Shown: piece after piece, positions 9,528-19,209 of the stretch | Position numbering within the stretch: the stretch's first letter is position 1 | Layout: each line of letters begins with the position of its first letter | Origin: Roridomyces roridus | Lineage: Eukaryota > Basidiomycota > Agaricomycetes > Agaricales > Mycenaceae | Direction of reading: 5' to 3' | Assembly (NCBI GenBank): GCA_029378245.1 | Contig: JARKIF010000007.1 | Coordinates: forward strand, 62,001-126,000 | Length of the DNA stretch: 64,000 nucleotides | Position numbers and translations under genes: made by a program | The notes under the pieces: generated by a model | Database searches by the model: none | Told to the model about the DNA's origin: nothing | Seen by the model: the letters and a program-made list of their open reading frames with translations, nothing else

Positions 9528-10502
9528 TCACTCACCGCTCGCCTTGTCGATGATTCTCGCGACCTGTTTCGCGATATCTACAAGGTCATCTTTCGCCCTG
9601 GGAGCACAGAAACTACAGGTGCGAAGCAATGCAGATACACACTTGGATACGCGGGGTATCTCCTCAAGCGCCGTCTGCCCCACAGGAACGGCGGAGAGTC
9701 GGGGAAGAAGTTGTTCCATGTGCGTGTAAAACCACTCCGCTGCACGACCCTGATCATGGTCGGGTCCGCATCCACTCTGATGCCTGCTAGCGTCGTGATA
9801 CCACCAAGTGAAAGTCCAATTCTGAGACTCGGATTCACCGAGTCGTTGTTCCGAGTCACGTACGCCGTCGACATAATCATCGAACGCGCGCCGGAGGGTG
9901 TGCTCGGCCTTGGCGCTGCACGCGCGATGGAAGGCGTAGAGGTTTTGCAGGACATCAGCTGTGATGAGACGCATCTCGGGAAACGCGAGGTCGAGGGGGC
10001 ATACAGGACGATTGAGCGTGCGAAGGGCAGCTTTCTTCGCGAGGTCAGGGATATCTCGGAGCACGGCGATGGCGAAGAGACGGTGCGGATGCGCAGCCAG
10101 CAGTGCATCATCCATCAACATCTGAACTATGAGACGCTCCACGTGAACCAGTTGATACTTTTGCGCAGCTTCGTGCAACGCCGGAATGTGGTCCAGATCA
10201 ACGTCGGAGCATATGTACTGCTGGCGCGATCGGCCGGGGTACGCAAGACAGAGGAGTCGGTGTATGATTATTTGGGGTTCGGTAAGCTGAAGGACGGGCT
10301 TTCCGTCGCGTTGGAGGTCATCGCTGGAAGAGCATGCAAACATATCGGAGAAAAGGCTGGAGAAGAATGCGAGAATTTGCTTGTGGACATGGAAATCGAC
10401 ACCATCGGAGGTGCGAAGGATAAAGTCGGAGGGCGGATTCGTATCCTGGGGGTCCGAAGCGCCGGAAAAGGGGCAGAGGGCGTCTTTGACGACATCGGAC
10501 AT
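9528..10502 (-). CDS. BTB/POZ domain protein
   Basis: This single-exon gene encodes 324 residues. Residues about 24-100 fit a BTB/POZ fold: DFILRTSDGVDFHVHKQILA, then SLFSDMF, and later a segment on the position and maturation of Tyr-rich helices. Agaricomycete genomes contain many such lineage-expanded BTB proteins, which are thought to act in protein-protein interaction, for example as cullin-3 adaptors. The specific role here is unknown. The start at 10502 is supported by a second, truncated copy of the same 5' end and promoter at 21.2-21.36 kb. A CACGTG motif lies about 30 bases upstream of the start in both copies. Confidence 0.85.
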   Translation of the reverse strand: MSDVVKDALCPFSGASDPQDTNPPSDFILRTSDGVDFHVHKQILAFFSSLFSDMFACSSSDDLQRDGKPVLQLTEPQIIIHRLLCLAYPGRSRQQYICSDVDLDHIPALHEAAQKYQLVHVERLIVQMLMDDALLAAHPHRLFAIAVLRDIPDLAKKAALRTLNRPVCPLDLAFPEMRLITADVLQNLYAFHRACSAKAEHTLRRAFDDYVDGVRDSEQRLGESESQNWTFTWWYHDASRHQSGCGPDHDQGRAAEWFYTHMEQLLPRLSAVPVGQTALEEIPRVSKCVSALLRTCSFCAPRAKDDLVDIAKQVARIIDKASGE

Positions 10503-10529
10503 GGTGGATGCAAAGAGAAAGGCTCTGAG

Positions 10530-10640
10530 GCCACGTGATAGTGATGGTACTTATTTGTTCTTGCCGAAATCTGTCCGGCCAAGACCGGCACGGCGGCACT
10601 TATCCGATCATCGGTTGCCACCTTTGAACAGCAAATAAAT
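10530..10640 (-). promoter_or_regulatory. BTB gene 5' region with E-box
   Basis: The segment GGCCACGTGATAGTGATGGTA upstream of the BTB start is repeated almost unchanged upstream of the BTB fragment at 21.3 kb. It contains the E-box CACGTG. The outer part (10590-10635) matches the dispersed repeat at 19.06-19.10 kb. Promoter function is inferred from position only. Confidence 0.35.
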
Positions 10641-11082
10641 ACTGCCGGATCGGTTTTTGCAAGAGGTCGCGCTCAACGATCCAAATCTCAAGTACTTACA
10701 GAAACAACTGGCCAATCTTCAGGGTCCCAAAACGCCAATCCGACACTTTGGGGACTTGACAACCTAGTCTCACCAGGGCTCGGCGTTAGTTCCCTTTTGG
10801 GGTGAACTTAGCCGTCTGGCTGGTGAGACTATTGACAACCGATGTGATGTCGGATCACCTGTTTCGCATCTTTCTCTTCCTGCCACCAAGTCACTAACTA
10901 TTGGGAATCTGGACGTGTATGGCCCAAGGCCTGAGGGTGTTTCGTGCGTGCTTTCTTTTTTCTCCCTTCGATGATACGGTTTATCCGTCGATGGAACAGG
11001 GTGCGGACAGGACGAAAATGGGGTGCGCGATGGCGGACATCGACGGAAACACGACTCATTGGTCTATGAGGCTCAGAGGTCA

Positions 11083-12421
11083 CTACAAACGCGATTGAAC
11101 AGCAGCATCATCGCCATGGAAAGCCGGCAGCTCCCGTATATGGCTCGTCCACCCTTCATCCGAAACGATGGGAGCAGTCACATAATCCGCAATAGCTAGC
11201 TTCTCCAACAACGACTCGAGTTTGGGATACAGTGCCGCGATGGCATCCCTCTCCATCTTCCGCTGCATCTCCTGTGTGAGGCCCAAGTGATGGAGTTTGG
11301 TGCAAAATGCGTCCATCACGAGCGTCTGGGAAATCGCAGTCAGCACGGGGATCTTCTGCGTGCTGAACGCCATAATGGGTTTGGGTTTCCCAGTGAACGA
11401 ATCAACGACGATGCGCCGCATGCTGTATTTGGTGGCGATGTAGCTTGCCATACGCATCCCTGACAATGCAACGATGCCCATGCCTAGTGTCCCCACGACG
11501 ACGCGGAAGATGTTGTGAGTAAACGCGCCTTTTAGGTCCGCGCCTTTTTCTAGGCTTCCTAGCAGCGAGGACCCGGGGACCCGAACGTGTCGGAAGTAGG
11601 TCAGGGCGTGGTCGACTGGGCCGGATCCGCCGCGGGGAGAAAGGAGTCTGCGTCGGCGGTCAGCGGAGTGGAAGCGGAAACCGGTGAGACCTTACTTCGA
11701 GGTGATGCCTGGGTGCATTTTGTGACCGTTGTGCAGTGGCACGAGGAGGACGGGCTTGATACCTCTATCTTGCCCGTCCACGAGAAGGCGGGCAAAGACA
11801 ACAGCTATTCCAGGGAGACCTGCAGGCGTTGTCGGGGGCATATATCTAGAGACGGTGAGCGGAGTACGAATGAACGACGAAGACTAACTTGTCAGCTGCC
11901 TCATTCGGTGTGTTGATCTCAAGTTCCCCCGTCGGAAGAAGCGTCGCAGTGGTCTCCAGATGGTAAGCATCCAATCCATGGCCCACCTCCGTCAGGCAGT
12001 ACTGTCCACTGAAATAATCGTCAGCCCCGATACCAGAGTTGAATTGTCAAACAAACGAAAGTTCAAAAGCAAGAAGTCGCTCCAGCAGGTCCTCCTTGCC
12101 CTCGGGAAACATGGCGATAGTACCGATGCAGAGATTGAGATGAATGGTGAGCAATGTTGCCGCTGCGCCGTCCATGACGTGAATCGGATCCCTTAGATGT
12201 TCCCAGTACTTTGGAGATACGGTGAGGATATCGTCTGCGGTTAGTGCTATCAATTTTCGGCGTTTAGCGCAGTTATCAAGGGGTCTCTGCTTATGCTCAC
12301 AGTGAAGCGCCCCAATAGCCTTGGCACGGTCGTAAGACAGAGCGACTCGGTCACGCCTTGACAAGAGACTCGAGTTTCTGTGGAAGAGGGGAGTCGAGGC
12401 GAGGGCCGCGGAGTTGTGCAT
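11083..12421 (-). CDS. Acyl-CoA oxidase-like protein, internally shortened
   Basis: Five exons (12421-12301, 12246-12057, 12008-11889, 11845-11696, 11647-11083) with GT...AG introns join to exactly 382 codons, which supports the model. Family motifs are SRRDRVALSYDRAKAIGA near the N-terminus, a glycine-rich GQYCLTEVGHGLDA, a flavin/substrate region with LLVDGQDRGIKP, and a segment with RHVRVPGSSLLG followed by FRVVVGTLGMG. Peroxisomal acyl-CoA oxidases oxidise acyl-CoA to trans-2-enoyl-CoA with production of hydrogen peroxide and are usually 650-700 residues; this protein has 381. From family knowledge, the sequence appears to jump from the middle helical region (TLVMDAFCTKLH) straight to a C-terminal-type segment (ADYVTAPIVSDE), so much of the C-terminal oxidase domain seems missing in frame. 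No clear PTS1 is present (it ends SRL, a weak SKL-like tripeptide). Activity is doubtful. Confidence 0.8.
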
Positions 12422-12538
12422 TGGATGATCTTCAGTGTGGGTTTGAATCGGGCTACTAATAAGCCTCTAGAGAGGAACGGGCGCAAAAAACATCGAAGTC
12501 AGCGGCCCGTCGACAACTGCGCGTCAGTGATGAGTTGG

Positions 12539-13045
12539 GAGCCAAAATCTGTTCAATCGTGAGTCTGGCTGTTCCACGAACATGTGGGTGAGTGGGAACT
12601 GAACGGGAGTGACAGATGAGTTTCCCGCTGTTTTGTTCTCGAGTTTTAAACAGCGTCCGCCTTGGGAGTTGAAGGCCTTGAGGAAAAGCCGCTCACCTTC
12701 AAGGGCTCTGAAATTATCCAATGAGATCAGAAATACCTGACAGGGAGAAAATATCATCCAGGGGAAGGTCATTCATGGTGCGAAGCGCACGAAGAAGAAC
12801 CCATCCGAGTGTGATCAAGCCCGAACACTCGGGGCTCAAAATACTTGAACCGGGTGGGACACGGATGAGAGGTGAGGGGAGACCTCAACTTGGGGGAGCC
12901 AAAATCTGTTATCCCAATCAGCAGGACTAAGATGCTGTCGTGTTGACGAAGAGCCCTAGGAGCATCTCGTGAGTCTGATAGGCTCCGCGAACGTGGGAGT
13001 GTTTCAATAGAGTTCGTCTGGAGTGGAAGCAGAATGGGAGGGAAA
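12539..13045 (+). repeat. Direct repeat pair upstream of the acyl-CoA oxidase
   Basis: A block beginning GAGCCAAAATCTGTT at 12539 recurs at 12898 and is followed in both by GTGAGTCTG, a segment like CCGCGAACATGGGAGTG, and a purine-rich stretch. The region 12430-13320 otherwise shows no gene. Confidence 0.5.
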
Positions 13046-13321
13046 CAGAGTTTTTGGTTACGTTACATCAACGCCCAACCACTAGACGTCTGATAGCGTG
13101 TGTCCATCTCGGTCGGTCCACGCGCCCAGAGATTCAGTAGCGGGAATTGAGCGGGAAGGGCCTGAACCCTCAGCAAGCCACATGTCAGTCCACGGGGGGC
13201 GGATGAACGCAGTCTTGCCTCGTAACACGGAGGGAAAAGTTTAGTTTCTCCCACAACCTCGATAGCTTTATTATACGAACACCTCCTAAAGAATTCTCCA
13301 CTCCTCCCCCATCAGCTCACC

Positions 13322-14873
13322 ATGTCCTCGTCGCAAGAATCTGCCGCCATGGCTGCCTTGGCTGCTGCTATCATTGCGGAAATGAATCAATTGGGCGGAC
13401 CCATGTTGATTGGCCAAATCCTTTCCGCCATGTCCGTTCTCGAGCTAGCCCATCCACCGGTGTTTCTAAAACCCAGCAGATTCTACGGTGTAACTCTTCT
13501 GCAGACCTACCTCTACTACGACAAGTACGGGAGACAGGACCACCGGCTGCTCCTTTGGCTCGTACGTTGCGAGCACTCCGGCTATAATGATTTTCATTCA
13601 TGATTTCTCTCTCTCAGGTCGGGTTACTCACGTAGGACTCTTGTCTTTATACCCTGAAGTGGGAATTTCATGTGCTCAGGTTCCTGGATTCCTTGGGTAT
13701 GATCCTCAGCATCGACGCCTTGTGGCACTATTTTATCGCCAATTTTTCGAATCCTTTCAATATCTTGACCACGTCCTGGACTTGGCTGGTGAGTGAAGTC
13801 TACCACGGGACATTCAAGTCAAATTTGAACTGTCGGCGCCAGTTTCCGCTTGTGCTGACTGGCTTGATCGGCTCCACAGTCCAGTGTTTCTATGCTTGGC
13901 GTGTCTGGAGGTGTCAGTACCCCTTCTTTCGTTGTCTGTGGCGGCAAAGTTGACCTGGTTGAAAGTGAGCCACACTTTTATCGTGCCTACGGCAGTCGTG
14001 AGTTTTTTCTGTTGAACATATCCCAGCCGGGCTAACCCGGTCTCAGGTTATTCTTGCCACGATCTCGGTGGTGACGATCACAAGTGAGTTCCCCTGGATT
14101 GGTTCAATTCAATTACTTCATCGACTTGCAGTCTATGTGGCTCTCACTCTGATTCGTGGGATAAGCGCCATCCCCAAAATTACTGTACGTTTCCGCGCGC
14201 TTCTCTTTCATGTTGAAAGCTCATCATGAACCCCAGTGGCTTTCCACCACTTGTTTGGCATGCTCGCTCGGGGCAGATATCATTATTGCCACGTCCATGA
14301 TTTTCTACCTCTACCAGGGTGCCCACAAGGGTTTCAAAAAGTGACTTTCTTCCAGCTATTCCATTTTGAAAATTGGACTCATTCCTTCAAGGACGGACCA
14401 CATAGTGCGCAAACTCATGGTTTATACGATCAACACTGGCGTGGTTACTACGTGAGTACTTGAGTCCTCTACCTACTAGCCATCCATTAGAAATGGAATT
14501 TGAGCAGGATATGCAACACCGCAACAGTCTTCCTGGGGATCAAGTACCCCGCCACCTATCTCAACACCGCGACGGTCTTTCTCCTCAGTAAATGCTACAT
14601 GAATTCCATGCTTGCATTGTGAGTCCGTCCCTAGTGAACTCCTGTCGCCTGCTGACCAAAGTCCAACATCCTAGCCTCAACGCCAGAGAATCTCTCCGTG
14701 CTCACGCCCACTCGTTCAACTTGAGTAACATGCATCCGAGTCGTACAACAGCCCCCGAGGATATCGAGGTGCAAGTCCAGAACACGACTAGTACTACGTA
14801 CCAGAGGGATCATAATATGTCTCTCAAGGCTAGTTCTCAGTCTTCGAATCGCACCACGGCTCAAAGGTCTTAG
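13322..14873 (+). CDS. DUF6534-type seven-helix membrane protein (copy 1)
   Basis: The gene is split into about ten short exons. Spliced segments give the family pattern: LGGPMLIGQIL (helix 1), RFYGVTLLQTYLYYDKY, a loop with FLDSLGMILSIDALWHYF, GLIGSTVQCFYAWRVW, VILATISVVTIT, CSLGADIIIATSMIFYLYQ, then TDHIVRKLMVYTINTG and a last helix with LSKCYMNSM, followed by a hydrophilic Ser/Thr-rich tail. Exons 13322-13431, 13477-13561, a 14-bp microexon 13618-13631, 13680-13788 and 13843-13910 join in frame. The next junction (13911-13945) lacks a good acceptor, so one base or intron is uncertain there. The function of this Agaricomycete-expanded family is unknown. The last exon and 3' region are duplicated at 18.34 kb. 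Confidence 0.8.
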
Positions 14874-14879
14874 GAGTCG

Positions 14880-15130
14880 GTCTCGTTCTAAAGCAATTCA
14901 TTATGTAACATTCTACAAGTGTTCTCTCGTCTGCGCTTGTCTGGCGAAACCATGCGGAAGGATGTTTAAAATCGACGCTGAATTTTGGAACCATGACCTA
15001 GTCATTCACGGTTTGGATTCGTCAACGGCGCAACCAAGTACGTACTGGGCAGGCACGCGAATGGTTTCCGAGTTTCCGGCCCTTTTGGGCTCAGATCTTA
15101 TGACCACGCTCTCCCGATGGCGTCCCCAGG
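14880..15130 (+). repeat. 3' region of DUF6534 copy 1, also present at 18.38-19.06 kb
   Basis: The sequence from the last codons through about 15090 is duplicated at 18340-19060. There it is interrupted by a 442-bp element. This copy has the undisturbed junction CTAGTCATTCACGG at about 14998-15011. The remaining stretch 15130-15920 shows no gene, only a further piece of dispersed repeat near 15435-15500. Confidence 0.7.
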
Positions 15131-15921
15131 GATATCCTCGCACAATGGATATCTTCGATGCGCAGCTGTCGGTTGACTTTTAAAAGGCAGCATTCCGAAT
15201 CCCTAATGCAGACCTCATGATCAGCGTCAGTCAGTACATGGGCGGGGTCGGACATGGAATCATCAAAGTATTAATTTGCGCGCTTCACCAAAGAGATACG
15301 TCTCTCCTGTTCTCCCTGTATGATGACTGGTGAGACGCAAGGTGTCCAGCGCAGAAGTTGTGAGGTTGCTCATCCAATGTTCATCTCAATATCTCGCGTG
15401 TGTTTTATCGGTTTAACGGGATGAGGATAGGTTGACGACTTGGCGGAGATGGGACTCGTAAATGCCAAATGCATCCTAGTCTGTGTCGTGATATCGAGGC
15501 GGCGTTCCCGGAGGCGTAAACTCAACTGACGCACCGGCACGATGACAAGAGATTATCCAGTCAGACGGCCCGCGTTTTGCCAAAACGCCGTTCCATCAAT
15601 GAACGGACGCATGGTCGACAGAGTCGAATGCTTGCAGTAGAGATTACAGGATGTAGATGCATGTGTAAATCGGAAATCATGGATATGTAGTTTGTGAGGG
15701 TATCGTGGGTATCGTCATGAGAGCAGCGATAGGAACAACGCGACGCCACGTGCGTGCGGGCCCTGGATGCATGTGTCTCGATTGCAAATGTGAATATCGA
15801 AAATGCGTCGAAATGCCAAGCCAGGCACAGCGTGGAGCAGCGTCGAAACTACTCGAGATACGCGTGCCCATGGAAGAACGGGTGCAGGAAGTCGTAGCCT
15901 TCAGCGGCATGCTGGGCCTTG

Positions 15922-16699
15922 TCATGGAGAGGAGAGGCAGAGAGTGAGACGGGCGTGGGCGGAGAGAGGCTTCCGACGCTCGACTGCGGCGACGACGGCT
16001 CGGGATCGGGCACGCCAGTCTCGGCTGTGCTCGGCCTGCAGTGGGGATATGTCGATGCATGACTCAAGACGGTCGTCAAATGCATCTCCTGCTCTGCCCG
16101 CCACGCCGCTCTGACGAGCCCTCAGCAGCTCCTCCTCCGTGAAGCCCAGCTCCCAATCCAGCACCTCGAGAAACTCGCGCTCAATCCGCCCGATATCACC
16201 CGTGCCGAATATTCCGGTGCACATCCCCCAGTGCACGTTCTTGAGCGTCGAGTCATTGGTGTATTTGGCAGCACATACGAGCGCCCCGAGAAAGACACGC
16301 TCCAAAGCGTACTTGGAGACTGCGATGGTGAGTTGTGGCCGTGCACGGGTAACGTAGTGGAGTGTGACGAGGACGGTGGCGAGGGGGATCTCGGCGCGGG
16401 AGAGGACGGTGCTGACAAAGGACGTGAAGCGCCTTGAGCGCCTGAACCGCGGGGAGCGACCGAATGCTTCGTCGACGCTGTGTGAGATGTAGTCGACGAC
16501 GTATTCTACAGTGGGTGAGATCGAGATGGAGATCAGGGCCGGGACACGCACGTAGTACTGGGAGCGAGAGCTGGATGTCCAGAAGCGCGAGCAGCTCGGG
16601 AGAGTGTGTGGATAGATCAGCTTGCGATGCAGGGTGGATGGCACTCCAGGACGAGGAGGAGGCAGACGACAAGCTCAAGTCGCTCCAGGACGAAGACAT
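15922..16699 (-). CDS. Pho85/PCL-type cyclin
   Basis: Two exons (16699-16552 and 16505-15922) with an intron GTGCGT...TGTAG of 46 bases give 243 residues and keep the frame exactly. The protein starts MSSSWSDLSLSSASSSSW. The cyclin box runs from about residue 50, with PVLQYVVDYI after the junction, then RAEIPLATVLVTLHYVTRAR, and the diagnostic ALVCAAKYTNDSTLKN plus REFLEVLDWELGFTEEEL. This order matches Pho80/PCL-like cyclins, which bind Pho85/CDK5-type kinases and act in nutrient or cell-cycle control. The C-terminal 60 residues are low-complexity and Arg/Ala-rich. The specific kinase partner cannot be told from sequence. Confidence 0.85.
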
Positions 16700-17500
16700 G
16701 AGAGCCAGGGTGAGACGAGTGGGCGACGGTGAATCGACGCATGGGGTCTATAAGCTGGTAGATGGGGGTACGGCTCAACGGGAAAAATGCAATTCGGCAA
16801 TCACAGCCGAGGCCCGCAGCTGAGCTGACACATCCGCTTTTGTCCCTTTCGCTCGAGTCAACGTGTCCCCGCCCCACCTCGGATTCATGCCTTCCTCGGA
16901 CCTCAGCTGAAATACTGAGCTCGCCGAGCCCTTCGAATGTTTGCTCCTCTGCTTGTGTGTGTCTCTCTCTCTATTCCGATTTGGACTAGAACTCGGACCA
17001 TTTCCATTGAAAAAAAGTGGTATCATTCCTTTATCGACATCAAGCGCTGGCGCGGTGCACGTTTGCCCCAATATCTTGGCCGTCTTGTCCCGTCCCGTCC
17101 TCAAGTTACCCGAGCGGCCCTGATCGACTCCGGTGTTAACGCATGAGAGTCGACGTCGGACTGATGTGGGTCGGCGTCGCATATTTTTCTTCCGGCTTGA
17201 GAACCAAGATGGCGAATTCCGAATCCTTGGCCTTGCCTTGGACGGTGCCGCTGGAGGAAGATACAGACCAACGTCTGCAGGCTGTAGTCATCGCTCGATG
17301 TGTACCGGCCTTCTCCGAGTCGTGGTAAGAAACCACGCTTGCATTGCCGGTCACTCACGATGAAAGGCTGGCCTCCGGTGCTTCTCTCCCGGCCCACCCA
17401 CCGTCCCTGCTTATCATCTCGCATGGATCTGCTTAGAATCTCGAATCTTCTGCGGCAACCTTGGGCGAGGCAGACTTGAAGGTTGTCGGCAAGCACCAGC
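16700..17500. other. Gene-free interval upstream of the cyclin
   Basis: The interval contains CT-rich stretches and short overlapping ORFs on both strands without recognisable domains. A 131-codon minus-strand ORF (17101-17496) lacks any familiar motif and is not annotated as a gene. Confidence 0.4.
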
Positions 17501-17689
17501 TCTGTTCCCCGCTTTCTCGGTGACGACTGTGGCCCTCTGGCACGATTACCGAATATTTAGGGAATGTTGTATTTTTGCGCTGGCATCTTCAACTTGGGTA
17601 TCATTCCAAGTCATCCTACTCTCGCCGCCTTCAAGTCCATGCCCAGTACTGCTCTTGGGCCAAGGGGGAGTAGTTCTCACCACTCTGCC

Positions 17690-18010
17690 GTGTGATCCGT
17701 AGCCGCGACGATATGGTGAGTGGTTATTGGTTCACTACCACGTAGTTCTTCTGAACGCCCGAGAACCAGTGCGTTGGTCAACCTCACAATCACCCGCACC
17801 TTCCCGGCGCATGATTTTGCGCCAGCGCCAGCGGCGAGTATGCGAAACCTTCTTCTGCCAACATGTACGCGTTTTCGGTCATGTGGAATTTCGGGAGAAA
17901 CAAAGGATGAGATTGTTTTTGTAAGATACAGATGTATATTATTGACTCAATATTTCCCGCAGTTCAACGTTCAGCGTTACTTGGCCGCGTCCTCGAGGGA
18001 GCAAAAATTT
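17690..18010 (+). pseudogene. Last-exon relic of a DUF6534 gene (copy 2 family)
   Basis: The motif GCGACGATATGGTGAGTGG and the following exon piece encoding PRTSALVNLxITxTFPAH match the final intron and exon of the gene at 44637-45885. The 3' flank also matches, including TACAGATGTATATTATTGACTC. Upstream exons are not recognisable beyond about 17500, so this is a 5'-truncated duplicate. Confidence 0.7.
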
Positions 18011-18019
18011 CTTTGACAA

Positions 18020-18335
18020 GATAATAGAACTCGACCCCGAATCGAACGGGACTCCTGCTTGACTTGAAAAACACCATTTATACATCACAGGCGTGGCCAA
18101 CCACCGTTGTCTTCGATTCTGGTTACCTTATAACTCACTCTTAACCAACCCAGTCATGGCTGGTGGTGAGATCTACGGCAGACCGCTGCCTCGTTCATCT
18201 CAACATTACTACTACCATCCCGTGCGTCCAGCGGTAAAATTGAACAAAAGAAGCATCGTAAAAGCAGAGAGGCCATGCCACAACTGGACCCCGAATCGAA
18301 CGGGACTCCTGCCAACTTAGAATTCGAAGACCGTT
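18020..18335 (-). repeat. Two tandem T-arm repeat units
   Basis: On the minus strand, T-arm-like hairpins lie at 18289-18304 and 18035-18050 (CCCGTTCGATTCGGGG). They are accompanied by the block GGTTGGCCACGCCTGTGATG (18089-18108 in complement) and by an intervening body like that of the units at 44.03-44.34 kb, with its GTCTGCCGTxGATCTCACCA segment. They lie between two gene-end relics. Confidence 0.65.
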
Positions 18336-19130
18336 CACGACATATTATATGTCTCTCAAGGCTAGTTCTCAGTTTTTGAATCACACCACGGCTCAAAGGT
18401 CTTAGGAGTCGGTCTCGTTCTGAAGGAGTCATTCATTATGTACAATATATACAAGTGTTCTCTCGTCTGCGCTTCTCTGGCGGGACCATGCGGAAGGATG
18501 GTTAAAATCGACGCTGAATTTTGTAACCATGAGCTAGTCATTAGATGGGTTGTGCAAAAGCCGTACGGCTTTTTAGTGCATTGTGCAAAGCCGTATGGCT
18601 AAATTTCTTGCTAGTTTTTTCGACTTTCTCCAGCAGGTGGATGATCACTGAGACCAATCATGATGCCCATCACCCGGCACAGCACCCAGTTTGGCCGAGT
18701 CGCCCAAACCGGCAGCGTGGTAAGGAGTTCAAGTGATTGAATCATGACAGTACCTCATTGGAGCCGTGTGGAGTCAATGTGAATCGAGTCAAAGCTGAGT
18801 GTTCACATCCAGCACCCGTCGGATCACTATGCCGTCGGGCGGCGGAAGATAAAATCATTGATGAAATGTGCCGAGATGCCGAAACTCGCCAATCAACGAC
18901 ACCAAAACGATACAATTACCTGGACGGCTTTGCACAATGCCAAAAAGCCGTACACGGCTCCACACGGCTTTGCACAACCTGTCTATTCACAGTTTGGATT
19001 CGTCAACGGCGCAAGCAAGATACTGGGCAGGCATGCGAATGGTTTCCGAGTTCCCGGCCCTTATCCGATCATCGTGTCCCTTGGGTGTCCCCACCTTTGA
19101 ACAGCGAGTATTTGCATCGTTTCCTGCCCC
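18336..19130 (+). pseudogene. Duplicated 3' end of DUF6534 copy 1, split by an insertion
   Basis: Bases 18340-18542 match 14813-15006 (last coding residues MSLKASSQ, stop, 3' region), and 18985-19060 continues the match to 15090. The two halves are separated by the 442-bp element described next. The rest of the gene is missing. Confidence 0.75.
18543..18984. mobile_element. 442-bp non-autonomous TIR element (MITE)
   Basis: The limits are set by comparison with the empty paralogous site near 15000. The target triplet ATT is duplicated at 18540-18542 and 18985-18987. The ends read AGATGGGTTGTGC and, in complement, AGACAGGTTGTGC, followed on both sides by related GTGCAAAGCCGT/ACGGCTTTTT motifs spanning about 60 bases. 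There is no transposase. A 3-bp duplication suits PIF/Harbinger or CACTA-like mobilisation, but the parent family is unknown. An ORF crossing its right end is not a gene. Confidence 0.85.
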
Positions 19131-19209
19131 GGTCCGGATCTCTGTTTGCAACGGTGCCCAGGTTCCCCTTCTCAAGACCAATCCTACACAACATTCCGCA
19201 GGATTAGCC

